A DNA stretch of 13,272 bases from Candidatus Poseidoniales archaeon. GTDB taxonomy: Archaea > Thermoplasmatota > Poseidoniia > Poseidoniales > Thalassarchaeaceae. Positions 1-7,892 of the stretch are shown here, piece after piece. The notes beneath the pieces are model-generated. The model ran no database searches. It saw only the letters and a program-made list of their open reading frames with translations, and was not told the origin of the DNA. The translations under genes were made by a program, and so were the position numbers. The first letter of the stretch is position 1. Each line of letters begins with the position of its first letter. The stretch spans positions 1 through 13,272 of the forward strand of contig JAKUTA010000012.1 of the NCBI GenBank assembly GCA_022447885.1. The letters run 5' to 3'.

Positions 1-1
1 C

Positions 2-1543
2 CGGGGGGGTATTGACGTGGGTGGCACTAACACGGACGCGGTCGTCCTAGATGTCAGCGACCGTGTTCTGGCCAAGGCGAAGACCCCGACGACATCAGAC
101 ACACAGGAGGGTGTGTCGGCTGCTCTCAATTCGGTGATTCGCGCCCCGAACGTATCCCTTGAACGGATCACCCATGTAATGCTCGGTACGACACACGCCA
201 CTAATGCGATACTCGAGCGACATGGCTTGTACCGGGTAGCCGTGGTACGGGTCGCTGGCCCGGCCAGCCACTCGATACCCCCGCTCTTCGACTGGCCCGC
301 GGATCTGAGGTCCACTGTCCTCGCTGGGAAGGTCATCGTGGACGGAGGCTCCGAGTTGAGCGGGCAGGAGCTCGCTGAGTTCGGTCGCGACGAACTAGCT
401 AGGTTCCTGAACGACCTTGGTGAAGAGGTTGACGCTGTTGCCATCACCGGTGTTTTCTCGACGGTGGTACCGGACCATGAACTCGCTGCCGAGGAGGTGG
501 TCGGGGAGGTTCTCGGAGATATCCCCGTTTCGCTCAGCCACGGCATTGGTGCTCTCGGCCTCCTCGAGCGGGAGAACGCGTGTGTGCTCAACGCTGCCTT
601 ACTCGGCGTGGCCAACCGGATTGTCAACGGCCTCACCCAGGCGCTGGTAGCTCAGGGCGTTGAGGCACAGGTGTTCATCGCGCAGAACGACGGCACTCTC
701 ATGGGTCTCGACTACGTGCTCAAGAACCCGGTTCTGACAATCGGTAGTGGCCCTGCCAACAGCATGCGCGGCGCCGCATTTCTAACCGGTGTAACTGACG
801 CCATCATCGTGGACGTGGGCGGCACTTCGACTGATGTCGGTGTAATGAGCCGTGGTTACCCGCGTGAGTCGAGTTCTCCAGTTGACATTGGCGGCGTCCG
901 GACCAATTTCCGCATGCCCGACCTAGTAAGTGTGGCCCTCGGAGGTGGAACAATCGTCCGGAGGAGTGGCGACGGATTGGCCGTTGGTCCCACGAGCGTC
1001 GGGTATCGCATCGGCGAGGAAGCCATTGTCTTTGGAGGGTCGACCAGCACCCTGACCGACGCCGCAGTCTGGGCCGGTCGGGCCGCTATCGGAGACCCGT
1101 CGCGGCTGGTCGGGAAGGATGACGAACTCGAGGAAGCGCTGGCGGTCGCCGACCAACGGCTCGCCGATGTGATCGACGCCGTCAAAACCTCAAAGGCGGA
1201 CGTCCCCCTGGTAGCAGTCGGGGGAGGCAGCATCCTGATACCCGATGCAATACCGGGGGTCTCAATGGTGCAGCGACCGGAGAACTATGAGGTGGCGAAC
1301 GCGATTGGGGCCGCCATAGCGTCTGTATCGGGGCAGGTAGACCGGGTATACAAGCTTGGTGAGAACAGTAGAGAGGAGGCGCTTAGACAGGCCTCTGAGG
1401 CGGCTCGGATGGAGGCGGTTGCCGCAGGCGCTGATCCGGGCACCACCGAGATTGTCGAACTCGAGGAGGTTCCGATGGCCTACCTCACCGAGCCGGTGGT
1501 GCGGATTCGCGCCAAAGCTGCCGGGAATCTCGGGGTTCAATGA
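2..1543 (+). CDS. Hydantoinase/oxoprolinase A-type protein (5' end cut by window)
   Basis: The reading frame is open from the first bases and encodes R-G-G-I-D-V-G-G-T-N-T-D. In its paralogue at 10643 this motif begins about 7 residues after the start, so only a few codons lie outside the window. Family landmarks follow in order: the ASKHA phosphate-1 loop DVGGTNTD (14-37), GTTHATNAI, LLERENA, QNDGTL (683-700), SGPANSMRGAA, a second DVGGTSTD loop (812-835), FRMPD and VAVGGGS (1211-1231). HyuA/OplaH-family proteins use ATP to activate and open cyclic amides such as hydantoins or 5-oxoproline, normally with a B subunit. At a little over 510 residues this is the short form, and no B subunit is in the window. 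The protein has no signal peptide and should be cytosolic. Family assignment is secure; the substrate is unknown. Confidence 0.92.
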   Translation, partial: RGGIDVGGTNTDAVVLDVSDRVLAKAKTPTTSDTQEGVSAALNSVIRAPNVSLERITHVMLGTTHATNAILERHGLYRVAVVRVAGPASHSIPPLFDWPADLRSTVLAGKVIVDGGSELSGQELAEFGRDELARFLNDLGEEVDAVAITGVFSTVVPDHELAAEEVVGEVLGDIPVSLSHGIGALGLLERENACVLNAALLGVANRIVNGLTQALVAQGVEAQVFIAQNDGTLMGLDYVLKNPVLTIGSGPANSMRGAAFLTGVTDAIIVDVGGTSTDVGVMSRGYPRESSSPVDIGGVRTNFRMPDLVSVALGGGTIVRRSGDGLAVGPTSVGYRIGEEAIVFGGSTSTLTDAAVWAGRAAIGDPSRLVGKDDELEEALAVADQRLADVIDAVKTSKADVPLVAVGGGSILIPDAIPGVSMVQRPENYEVANAIGAAIASVSGQVDRVYKLGENSREEALRQASEAARMEAVAAGADPGTTEIVELEEVPMAYLTEPVVRIRAKAAGNLGVQ

Positions 1544-1583
1544 CACTCATGGCCGAAAAGGACTGTTGCGTCCATTCGAGAAG

Positions 1584-1597
1584 AAAGGAAGATGGAA
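1584..1597 (+). promoter_or_regulatory. Ribosome binding site deciding the LLM start
   Basis: An AAAGGAAG stretch precedes two in-frame ATGs at 1592 and 1598. The AGGA core (1586-1589) lies only 2 bases from the first ATG but 8 bases from the second, so 1598 is the better start. The rest of the 1544-1597 gap shows no clear promoter or terminator. Confidence 0.5.
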
Positions 1598-2589
1598 ATG
1601 ACTGATACATACTCACCGGTGGGTGTGATCCTCCACGGTTCGACTCCACCCGAGGAGTTGGTTGACCTCTGCCGGTTGGTCGAAGACTGCGAGTTCGGTG
1701 AACTCTGGTTGAGCGAGGACTATTTCTTCCTAGGGGGGATCTCTAGTACCGCCGTAGCTCTCCAATCGACCGAACGGATTCCCGTTGGCCTAGGCATAAT
1801 CTCGGCTGTCGTCCGCCATCCGGCGGTCACCGCAATGGAACTCTCGACCATCGCGCGCCTGTTCCCGGGTCGAATGATGGCCGGGATCGGCCACGGTGTT
1901 CCAGCTTGGACCCAACAGATGGGCCTGTACCCGGCGTCGCCCCTCACCTCCATGAGGGAGGCCGTAACGGCCATCCGGCGCCTTCTCGAAGGGGAAACCT
2001 TGACTGAGGAGGGTGACTACTTCAGCTTCGAGGAGGTTGTCCTCACCCACCCAGCAGAGGGGTACCGCTCTACTGCGGGGTGGTCGGGCCGAAATCCCTC
2101 GAACTCTCAGGAGAGATTGCCGACGGAACGGTGGTGTCGGTAATTGCGGCACCGCGGTACCTCGAGTTTGCCAGGGCAGCAATTGCCCGTGGTGCTGAGA
2201 TCAGTGGCCGCGACGCGGATCAGCATCGTCTGCCAACATTTGCCCTTTACAACGTCGATACTGATCGGGAAAAGGCTCGGGAGGCGGCTAAGGCATTACT
2301 CGCCTTCTATCTGGCGGCCGTAGGCCCGACCGCTATGACCGGTGTCTATGAGGTAAACGACCAGTTGTCGGACATGATTTCTCGTGGCGGCCCGGATGTC
2401 GTCGCGGCTGAGATGCCAGAGGAGTGGCTCGACACATTCGCCATTGCAGGTGAACCTGACGAATGCGCCGAGAAGATCACGGCTTTGCTCGGAGCCGGAG
2501 CGACAAGTGTGGTACTCGCACCCGTGCCAACGGACAACAATCGTGAACTGATCGAGTTGACCGCATCGTCCGTTCTTCCATTGCTGTAG
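1598..2589 (+). pseudogene. LLM class flavin/F420-dependent oxidoreductase, frameshifted
   Basis: Two overlapping frames together encode one LLM (bacterial luciferase-like, TIM-barrel) oxidoreductase of about 330 residues. The 5' part (from ATG 1598 or 1592) runs through GELWLSEDYFF, VGLGIISAVVRHP and the family loop MMAGIGHGVPAW to HPAEG, then continues into unrelated sequence and stops at 2143. The 3' part resumes in the next frame with VPLYCGVVGPKSLELSGEIADG and ends at 2589; a separate start for it at GTG 2080 is possible but would give only a barrel fragment of 169 residues. Adding one G to the run at 2059-2062 restores the expected E-G-V-P-L-Y-C-G. Such enzymes use F420 or FMN for hydride transfer or monooxygenation. 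Both halves keep good coding character, so this is either a very recent mutation or a sequence/assembly error. Confidence 0.85.
2059..2062 (+). other. Frameshift site in a G run
   Basis: The run GGGG sits at the exact point where the LLM homology changes frame. As written the codons read GAG GGG TAC CGC; with one more G they read GAG GGG GTA CCG CTC TAC TGC, which continues the family sequence. A missing base in the homopolymer is the simplest explanation. Confidence 0.8.
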
Positions 2590-2602
2590 AAATCGATCCA
2601 AG

Positions 2603-2610
2603 AAGGAGGA
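2603..2610 (+). promoter_or_regulatory. Strong Shine-Dalgarno for the REDY-like gene
   Basis: AAGGAGGA lies 7 bases before ATG 2618, an almost perfect anti-16S match and the strongest ribosome binding site seen in the first gene run. It implies that translation starts independently here, after the frameshifted gene. Confidence 0.8.
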
Positions 2611-2617
2611 TTTACTT

Positions 2618-2935
2618 ATGAGCGAGAGGATTGTCTTCTTTCTCACCAAACTTTCCAGCGAGGAGGAACGTGATAGTTACGAGGCCTGGGTCCGTGAAAC
2701 CGATGTACCGACCGCCCGAGGACTGCCTGGAGTGAAGAAATACCGGGTGGTGAGGCTCGCAGGCCCAGTCATGGACGGTGTTGGTACGCCGTCCTATGAC
2801 TACATCGAGATCATTGAGGTGTCAGACCTTGAGACCTACCAGGGCGCTCTCGGTGGTGTCGACCCCGAGTTTCTTGCCCAGTTCCTAGGGTTCATCGGCG
2901 AGTTCGAGAGTGTGCACGGCTGTGTAGTGGAATGA
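2618..2935 (+). CDS. REDY/EthD-like small dimeric alpha/beta-barrel protein
   Basis: This 105-residue protein reads MSERIVFFLTKLSSEEERDS at its start, then YEAWVRETDVPTARGLPGVKKY and YDYIEIIEVSDLETY. A beta-strand, a helix with a W-V-R core, an LPG-V turn and a final I-E-I-I-E-V strand resemble the REDY-like HapK and EthD ferredoxin-like families, which form small dimeric alpha+beta barrels. Family members assist or catalyse steps on small aromatic or heterocyclic molecules, but many have no known activity. The stop codon overlaps the ATG of the next LLM gene (ATGA at 2932-2935), so the two are probably translationally coupled and may act on the same intermediate. The match is by pattern only, so the family call is moderate although the gene itself is solid. 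Confidence 0.7.
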   Translation: MSERIVFFLTKLSSEEERDSYEAWVRETDVPTARGLPGVKKYRVVRLAGPVMDGVGTPSYDYIEIIEVSDLETYQGALGGVDPEFLAQFLGFIGEFESVHGCVVE

Positions 2936-3951
2936 CCGATCCGGTGCGCTTCGGTCTCGGTGTTCCCACGGCCACCGAGGGGATGATGTACCCGGTTCCC
3001 TACGCGGGAATCGAGGATGCCGTCCGTCTGGCGACCGAAGCCGAGGCGCTGGGATACGACTCGGTATGGGGAAACGACCACGTGTCCACCCAGGGCTACG
3101 TGCGTCGTGAATACGACCAGCCACCCTCATTCTTCGATCCGTTGACCTACCTTGCCTTTGTTGCCGCGGTAACCGAGCGCATCCGACTGGCGACATGTGT
3201 TCTTGTGCTGCCGTTTCGCCACCCAGTCCTGGTTGCCAAGCAGGCAGCGACCTTGGACCAGCTATCCGGTGGCCGGTTCGTCCTTGGGGTTGGTGTGGGT
3301 GCCTACCGTGAGGAGTTCGAGGCGATGTGGCCAGAACGGGTCCTCCACCGTGGCCACTACGTTGACGAGTCGGTCGAAGCCCTAAGCCTGCTACTGAACG
3401 ACCGGAGGGCGACCTATACCGGCGACTTCGTTGCCTTTGACGATGTGGAGAGCTTTCCTAAACCAGTGCAAAAGCCCCTCCCCATCCTCTCGGGAGGGAA
3501 CTCACGGGCGGCTCGTCGTCGAGCAGGCAGGTACTGCAACGGCTGGCTTCCCGCCTGCCTGACACCTGCGGAGTATCGGGACGGGCTGACGGAGATACAA
3601 GAGGAGGCAATGCGGGCCTCGCGGAGCCTGGACGGGTTCGAAGCGGCGATCCAGGTTGCGGTCTCGGTCGACTCAACCCACGAGGTTGCAGTAGAGCGAT
3701 TCAGATCATCCCGGATCTACTCGCACCTTATGTCGCTGTCGGATTCGACCATGCAAGGGCGGCTTGCCGACGACCTTGAGGACCGCAATCTTGTCGGCAC
3801 TCCGGACGCTGTGTGTGAGAAGGTCTCCCGATACGCCGAGGCGGGTGTATGCACCCTCGCCGGCCTGCTCTTCGCGACCGACACTGTGGAGGCGACCCTG
3901 GACGCTATGGCTATGTTCGCGGAGGAGGTTGTCGACTCATGGACACCGTGA
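2932..3951 (+). CDS. LLM class flavin/F420-dependent oxidoreductase
   Basis: An intact 339-residue luciferase-like TIM-barrel protein. It has the N-terminal YDSVWGNDHV motif (D49-H50), a strand-helix block RIRLATCVLVLPFRHPVLVA, the diagnostic loop GVGVGAYREEF at residues 119-129, and LPILSGGNSRAARRRAGRY further on, where the cofactor phosphate usually binds. Relatives include F420-dependent reductases and FMN monooxygenases; motifs alone do not separate them. The start is the ATG in the ATGA overlap with the REDY-like gene. Its 3' end overlaps the next gene by 13 bases. It is only distantly similar to the broken LLM gene upstream, so the operon once encoded two different LLM enzymes. Cytosolic; substrate unknown. 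Confidence 0.9.
   Translation: MTDPVRFGLGVPTATEGMMYPVPYAGIEDAVRLATEAEALGYDSVWGNDHVSTQGYVRREYDQPPSFFDPLTYLAFVAAVTERIRLATCVLVLPFRHPVLVAKQAATLDQLSGGRFVLGVGVGAYREEFEAMWPERVLHRGHYVDESVEALSLLLNDRRATYTGDFVAFDDVESFPKPVQKPLPILSGGNSRAARRRAGRYCNGWLPACLTPAEYRDGLTEIQEEAMRASRSLDGFEAAIQVAVSVDSTHEVAVERFRSSRIYSHLMSLSDSTMQGRLADDLEDRNLVGTPDAVCEKVSRYAEAGVCTLAGLLFATDTVEATLDAMAMFAEEVVDSWTP
3921..3938 (+). promoter_or_regulatory. Ribosome binding site fixing the M24 start
   Basis: GGAGGAGG (3921-3928) stands 10 bases before ATG 3939. This supports 3939 over the in-frame ATG at 3849, which would add 30 Arg-rich residues translated from inside the LLM gene. Confidence 0.7.
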
Positions 3952-5105
3952 CCTCGGCGACGACTCAGCGGCTCCTCACGGAACTCGAGACCAGTTCGCT
4001 CGATGGCCTGGTGGTTAGCCATCCGGCCAACGTCGCCTACGCAACGGGCTACAGGAGCGTGGCCGCCGGGATCATGCTGGGTGCCCGTATGGCGGCTTGT
4101 GTGACCCCTGACCGCCGTGTCTTAGTCGCCTCGGCCTCCGATGCGGCTGCCGCTCTCGACACTGGAATTTTCGCGGAAGATTACGTGCCTTTCGGGCGGT
4201 TCTTCTTCGAATCTGCCGAAGGAAATGATCCCGCGGCATCCATGTCTGACGTGAACGCCAATCTTGAGTCAGCGATGGAGGAGGCCTTCGCCCGATCGGG
4301 CTTTAGAGGAACGGTTGGAGTTGATGCTCTCGTCCCCGATCCGATCCGTGGCCTTCTTGAGCAACAAAAAGGCGTGGAAAGGGTGGTGGAAGCCGACGAT
4401 TGGATCATGGGAGCCCGCGCGATCAAGACCGCTCCCGAGGTGGAACGAATGCTCTCGGCGATCCGGTGCACCGAAGCCGGTATTGAGCGGGCGCTTGGAG
4501 AAGCAGGTCCAGGCGTCACTGAGCGCGAACTGGCCAGCATCATTGCCCAGGCCATGGTGGAAGGAGGAGCGGAGCCCCGGTTCCTCGTTGTGACCACCGG
4601 GCCGCGCAGCGCTCTTTCCGATGCTCGGGCGACCGATCGGGAGTGGAACCCGGGTGAGCTCCTGCGCTTCGACGTCGGCTGCACCTTCGACGGCTACTGG
4701 TCCGACATCGGTCGGACCGCGGTGCTCGGAGAACCTTCTTCTGAACAGGCCCGCTGCTACGCTGCGATCCTCGCCGGTGAGGGGGAACAGCTCGACGCTG
4801 CTCGACCGGGGATGACCGCTGGCCAGCTCTTCGATGTTGCTGTTCAGGCTGTTGAGGCGGCGGGCCTCCGCCCTTACCGTCGCCATCACTGCGGCCATGC
4901 CATCGGAAGTGAGGTCTATGAGCGCCCGATCGTCGCCCCGGGCTCGGAGGTCGAACTCCAGCCAGGGATGGTCTTCTGTGTGGAGACCCCCTACTACTGC
5001 CTTGGCTGGGGAGGGATGATGGTCGAGGATGCAATCCAGATCACTGCTGACGGCAACCGGCGGTTGACTTCCCTAGATCGTTCGCTTCGAGTGGTTCCTT
5101 GCTGA
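3939..5105 (+). CDS. M24 family metallohydrolase (Xaa-Pro aminopeptidase-like)
   Basis: A 388-residue protein with a creatinase-type N-terminal domain (about residues 1-140, containing DGLVVSHPANVAYATGY) and a C-terminal pita-bread catalytic domain. All five dinuclear-metal ligands of the aminopeptidase P/prolidase group are visible: D245 and D256 in DVGCTFDGYWSDIGRT, H320 in HHCGHAIGSE, E349 in FCVETPYY and E363 in MMVEDAIQ. Family members cleave Xaa-Pro or related amide bonds with Mn or Co. Retention of the ligands argues for a metal-dependent hydrolase and against true creatinase, which shares the fold but does not use this metal centre. It starts inside the end of the LLM gene and its TGA overlaps the next ATG. 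In this setting it may hydrolyse a small amide intermediate rather than peptides, which is inference. Confidence 0.9.
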   Translation: MDTVTSATTQRLLTELETSSLDGLVVSHPANVAYATGYRSVAAGIMLGARMAACVTPDRRVLVASASDAAAALDTGIFAEDYVPFGRFFFESAEGNDPAASMSDVNANLESAMEEAFARSGFRGTVGVDALVPDPIRGLLEQQKGVERVVEADDWIMGARAIKTAPEVERMLSAIRCTEAGIERALGEAGPGVTERELASIIAQAMVEGGAEPRFLVVTTGPRSALSDARATDREWNPGELLRFDVGCTFDGYWSDIGRTAVLGEPSSEQARCYAAILAGEGEQLDAARPGMTAGQLFDVAVQAVEAAGLRPYRRHHCGHAIGSEVYERPIVAPGSEVELQPGMVFCVETPYYCLGWGGMMVEDAIQITADGNRRLTSLDRSLRVVPC

Positions 5106-6340
5106 TGGGCGCCTACGTGGGTCATCTGGCCTGCCCAAGGTGTCTCACCGAAGTGGCCGAGGCCGAGGCGTTCTGGGGATGCCCCTCGTGCCAGAAGGAA
5201 GGCTTGGCCGTCAACGTCCACCCGGTCTACCGGCTTGACGGGGTCTCGCTCGAGGCGGACCAATCCGCGACTGGTCTACTCCGCTACCGCGCCCTTCTAC
5301 CCCTGCAAGAAGGTGTGACTTACTTCAGCCTCGGCGAAGGAGCGACTCCTCTGATCCATCTTGGCAAGATCGGTGAAGAGATTGGTCTCGACCAGCTCTA
5401 CGTCAAGGACGAGACCCAGAACCCGACATGGTCATACAAGGATCGTCTGGCAGCGGTGGCCGTGAACCACGCCTGGGGATCGGGAGCCGAGACAGTGGTG
5501 GTGGCGACTACCGGCAACCACGGAGCCGCAGTTGCCGCGTATGCCGCTGCCGCCGGGTTGCGTTGCGTTGCGCTCACCTTGGAGAGCGTTCCGTCGACCA
5601 TGAAAGTTCTGATGCAGATCTATGGAGCACACGTAGTTGCCCTCTCCTCAGGTCCCGAGCGCTGGGAGTTGCTGAGGAAGGCAGTCAGCAAGTTTGGTTG
5701 GGTACCAATGTCTAGTCTCACTGATCCGCCAATTGGCTCGAACCCATTCGGGATCGAAGGTTACAAGACCATCGCCTACGAGTTGGTCGCCTCACTAGGA
5801 CGACAGCCCGACGTCGTGGTCGTACCCACAGCGTATGGCGACGGCCTCGTCGGAATCCACCGAGGATTTCGTGACCTATGCGAACTGGGTGAAATCGAGG
5901 TTCCACCCAGAATGGTGGCCGCTGAACCGCTGGGCCCCTACTCAGCATCACTTGCCACAGATAGCGAGACGCCAACCAGTGTTCCGCTGCAGCCCAGCGT
6001 CGCCTTCTCGATCGCCAGCCCGGTCGCGACATACCAGGGGATTCAGGCGATCCGCCAAAGCGGTGGCACATCGGTCGTAGTGGGGCAGGATGAGAGGATC
6101 CTGGCTGGTCAGCGCGAACTGGCAACTGCCGGTCTGTACCTAGAGGCCTCCGCCGCAATCAGCCTTCCAGCTGTCACCGAGCTTGTTGCCACAGGGTGGA
6201 TTAGTGGTAGTGACCTTGTGGTCTGCATCGGCACCTCTTCAGGGCTGAAAGACACCGACGCCACAGCAGGGATCTTGGCCGAAGTTCCCACCATTAGGCC
6301 CGATATTGACGATCTCTGTATGGCCATTGGCGGTGCGTGA
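5105..6340 (+). CDS. Threonine synthase-like PLP-dependent enzyme
   Basis: A 411-residue fold-type II PLP enzyme. An N-terminal zinc-ribbon (C10-x2-C13, C26-x2-C29) precedes the catalytic domain, as in many threonine synthases. The PLP lysine is K112 in NPTWSYKDR, and the phosphate/ring-binding loop is TTGNHG at 135-140. The C-terminal CIGTSSGLKDTDA matches the threonine-synthase end. The usual PTGSFKDR active-site motif here reads PTWSYKDR, with Trp replacing Gly and Tyr replacing Phe, so a changed substrate (another beta/gamma-elimination or replacement, or a dehydratase-type reaction) is quite possible. The ATG at 5105 forms a TGATG overlap with the M24 gene; a TTG at 5099 in frame is less likely. 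Co-translation with an amidohydrolase suggests action on an amino acid released there. Confidence 0.85.
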   Translation: MGAYVGHLACPRCLTEVAEAEAFWGCPSCQKEGLAVNVHPVYRLDGVSLEADQSATGLLRYRALLPLQEGVTYFSLGEGATPLIHLGKIGEEIGLDQLYVKDETQNPTWSYKDRLAAVAVNHAWGSGAETVVVATTGNHGAAVAAYAAAAGLRCVALTLESVPSTMKVLMQIYGAHVVALSSGPERWELLRKAVSKFGWVPMSSLTDPPIGSNPFGIEGYKTIAYELVASLGRQPDVVVVPTAYGDGLVGIHRGFRDLCELGEIEVPPRMVAAEPLGPYSASLATDSETPTSVPLQPSVAFSIASPVATYQGIQAIRQSGGTSVVVGQDERILAGQRELATAGLYLEASAAISLPAVTELVATGWISGSDLVVCIGTSSGLKDTDATAGILAEVPTIRPDIDDLCMAIGGA

Positions 6341-6342
6341 GC

Positions 6343-6750
6343 ATGGCATACGGGGGTGTCGCCACTACAAGAGAGATCGTGGATCGCTTCTATTCGGCCT
6401 TCCTTGCTGGCGACCCAGAGGGCATGCTCGATCTGATGTCGCCCTCGGTGAGAGTCCGATTTCTGGGTCAGGCTGACCTAAAGGGAATAGAGGAAGCGAG
6501 AAAGTTCTTCGCATTCTCGGGTGGTCTTCTGTCGAACCTGGAGTTCCAAATCGAGGAACGGATTTTCGATGGGCAGTGGGCAGTTGTGCTTTGGACTGAG
6601 ACTGGGTCAGTCACCTCGTCGGGCGAACCATGGGAGAACCATGGTGTCGATGTGATCCGCGTTCACGACGGTGAGGTCACGATTGTTCATGAGAACAACG
6701 ACGTCAGATTGGTGCGAGCACACTTTCCGCGATTCGATCCCCAGTCCTGA
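6343..6750 (+). CDS. SnoaL/NTF2-like small protein
   Basis: A 135-residue protein of the cone-shaped alpha+beta-barrel NTF2/SnoaL superfamily. Visible hallmarks are the N-terminal helix TTREIVDRFYSAFLAGDPEGMLDLMSPSV split by a D-P-E-G turn, then V-R-V-R-F-L-G, a mid-helix ARKFFAFS, and paired strands ending in GVDVIRVHDGEVTIVHENND. Members are polyketide cyclases, ketosteroid-isomerase-like enzymes, dehydratases or simple ligand binders, so the reaction cannot be read from the sequence. ATG 6343 lies 2 bases after the stop of the PLP gene; a GTG at 6337 in a GTGA overlap would add two residues. It is the last gene of the first plus-strand run and may handle a reactive ring intermediate. Confidence 0.8.
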   Translation: MAYGGVATTREIVDRFYSAFLAGDPEGMLDLMSPSVRVRFLGQADLKGIEEARKFFAFSGGLLSNLEFQIEERIFDGQWAVVLWTETGSVTSSGEPWENHGVDVIRVHDGEVTIVHENNDVRLVRAHFPRFDPQS

Positions 6751-6760
6751 GTCGGCTCAG
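6747..6760. terminator. Possible bidirectional hairpin between convergent genes
   Basis: CTGAG-TCGG-CTCAG is a perfect 5-bp stem with a 4-base loop; a bulged C would allow two more pairs (T-A, G-C). It covers both stop codons of the convergent SnoaL-like and DUF917 genes, which are only 6 bases apart. There is no T tract on either side, so it is weak as an intrinsic terminator. Confidence 0.3.
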
Positions 6761-7827
6761 ACAATTGGGGTGAAGTCGAGGTCATATCCGAACGCTCTAG
6801 GCCCCACGACCTCAAGGGCCTTCGGCGTCTTAAGTAGTTCGTGACACGGAATGGTCAGTACGTCTGCCCGGAATCCGTATCGCACGACTTCGGTGGTCAG
6901 CGGCTCTCCTCGGTCGGTTGACACCAAGGTGATGAGATCGGGAACAACGACCCTTGGCTCACCATCTTCGAGGATCACGAGATTTTCGTTCTGGAACTCG
7001 ATCCGGATGACCCGCTCCAGGTCATCACCAGTGCCTTCAAGGATCAGGTGACCCTTCGCAAACCCTCGCGTCGTCCGCCGTTCGAGATCAACGACCTTTC
7101 CTCTGAGATACCGGCACCCGCCAGTGACCGAGATGATCGCCTCGCCGGGGTCCTGATGGGCCCGCCTCGCGTCGAGGACTGCCACACCTATGCGATAAGC
7201 GAGCCGGAGGGTATTTGGGATAATCGTCCGACGGCAGTGGGTCCCGTCCATCGGCGAACTAGCAAGACCCGCATGGCCACCCATCTCGATCGTCACCGCC
7301 CGAGCAATCTTCTCCAGCCACTTTGCGTCAGTCACCTCAGACAAGATCACTCGGTTTCCTCGTTCGTCTGCCAGCGCTGCTGGGGCGGCGCTACCTCCGT
7401 AGATCAAATACGTGGTCATCTGCAGTTCGGGAAACGCTCGACCCATCCCGTCTCCGTCCACTACCGGGATGTCGAGTTTGGCGCCAACCACGAGTGGAGC
7501 CATCGAGTTTCCGCCGCCCATCTCGAAGGGAGCAATTGCATCAAATCGGTAACCGAGGTGCTGCTCCATTGCCCGAACCGCATTAGCCTCCTCGTCGCCC
7601 TGGGGCAACTTCTCGTAGCTCACCACCGGTGAACCCATACCGCCAGACACGATCAACCGCTGGTCATCAAACACCTCATCGGGATCAATCACCACGACCC
7701 TGCCTACCTTGCGAAGAGCTTCCCGAGCCCGCAGAAACCCCAGATATGGATTCCCACCACCGCCAGTTCCGAGAATCCCCGCGCCGATGGCGATCGGCTC
7801 AAGATCCTCCTCAGTTACCTCCCACAT
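6757..7827 (-). CDS. DUF917 (S-methyl-thiohydantoin desulfurase-like) protein
   Basis: A 356-residue protein, the only clear minus-strand gene. DUF917 landmarks are GTGGGGNPY (residues 20-28), IVSGGMGSP (59-67), FEMGGGNSMAPL (101-112) and IPVVDGDGMGRAFPELQM (120-137). From memory, Pfam now links this family to thiohydantoin desulfurase activity, and DUF917 domains occur beside or fused to hydantoinase A-type domains. The two HyuA-like genes here fit that association. The start is ATG at 7827-7825, preceded by a G-rich GGGGGGAAG that may serve as a weak ribosome binding site. The gene faces a divergent operon, so both may be controlled from the 7828-7902 gap. The exact reaction in this organism is inferred, not shown. 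Confidence 0.85.
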   Translation of the reverse strand: MWEVTEEDLEPIAIGAGILGTGGGGNPYLGFLRAREALRKVGRVVVIDPDEVFDDQRLIVSGGMGSPVVSYEKLPQGDEEANAVRAMEQHLGYRFDAIAPFEMGGGNSMAPLVVGAKLDIPVVDGDGMGRAFPELQMTTYLIYGGSAAPAALADERGNRVILSEVTDAKWLEKIARAVTIEMGGHAGLASSPMDGTHCRRTIIPNTLRLAYRIGVAVLDARRAHQDPGEAIISVTGGCRYLRGKVVDLERRTTRGFAKGHLILEGTGDDLERVIRIEFQNENLVILEDGEPRVVVPDLITLVSTDRGEPLTTEVVRYGFRADVLTIPCHELLKTPKALEVVGPRAFGYDLDFTPIV

Positions 7828-7865
7828 ACCACTTCCCCCCGACCCCTGCGCGGCAAGCGAATCCG

Positions 7866-7876
7866 TACTATATATT
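7866..7876. promoter_or_regulatory. AT-rich divergent promoter region
   Basis: The 75-base gap between DUF917 and the Fe-S subunit contains an isolated AT-rich block, TACTATATATT, in otherwise GC-rich DNA. TATATT (7871-7876) can act as a -10 for the plus strand and TATAGT (complement of 7867-7872) for the minus strand. No convincing -35 was found for either direction. Confidence 0.4.
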
Positions 7877-7892
7877 TTCTGGTGGCGCGATC

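Noticed and set aside
2057..2065. Programmed -1 frameshifting signal
   Set aside because: There is no full X-XXY-YYZ slippery heptamer in the right frame and I see no clear downstream stem; a lost G is simpler. It is kept only as a possibility in the frameshift finding.
3849..3938. Upstream in-frame ATG for the M24 gene
   Set aside because: It would add an Arg-rich tail from within the LLM gene; ATG 3939 has GGAGGAGG at a good distance and gives a normal creatinase-domain start.
3939..5105. Creatinase (creatine amidinohydrolase)
   Set aside because: The fold matches, but all five metal ligands of aminopeptidase P/prolidase are kept, which creatinase does not need.
7048..7632. Plus-strand reading frame (194 codons) opposite DUF917
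   Set aside because: DUF917 motifs are continuous on the minus strand, and the plus-strand product shows no family features.
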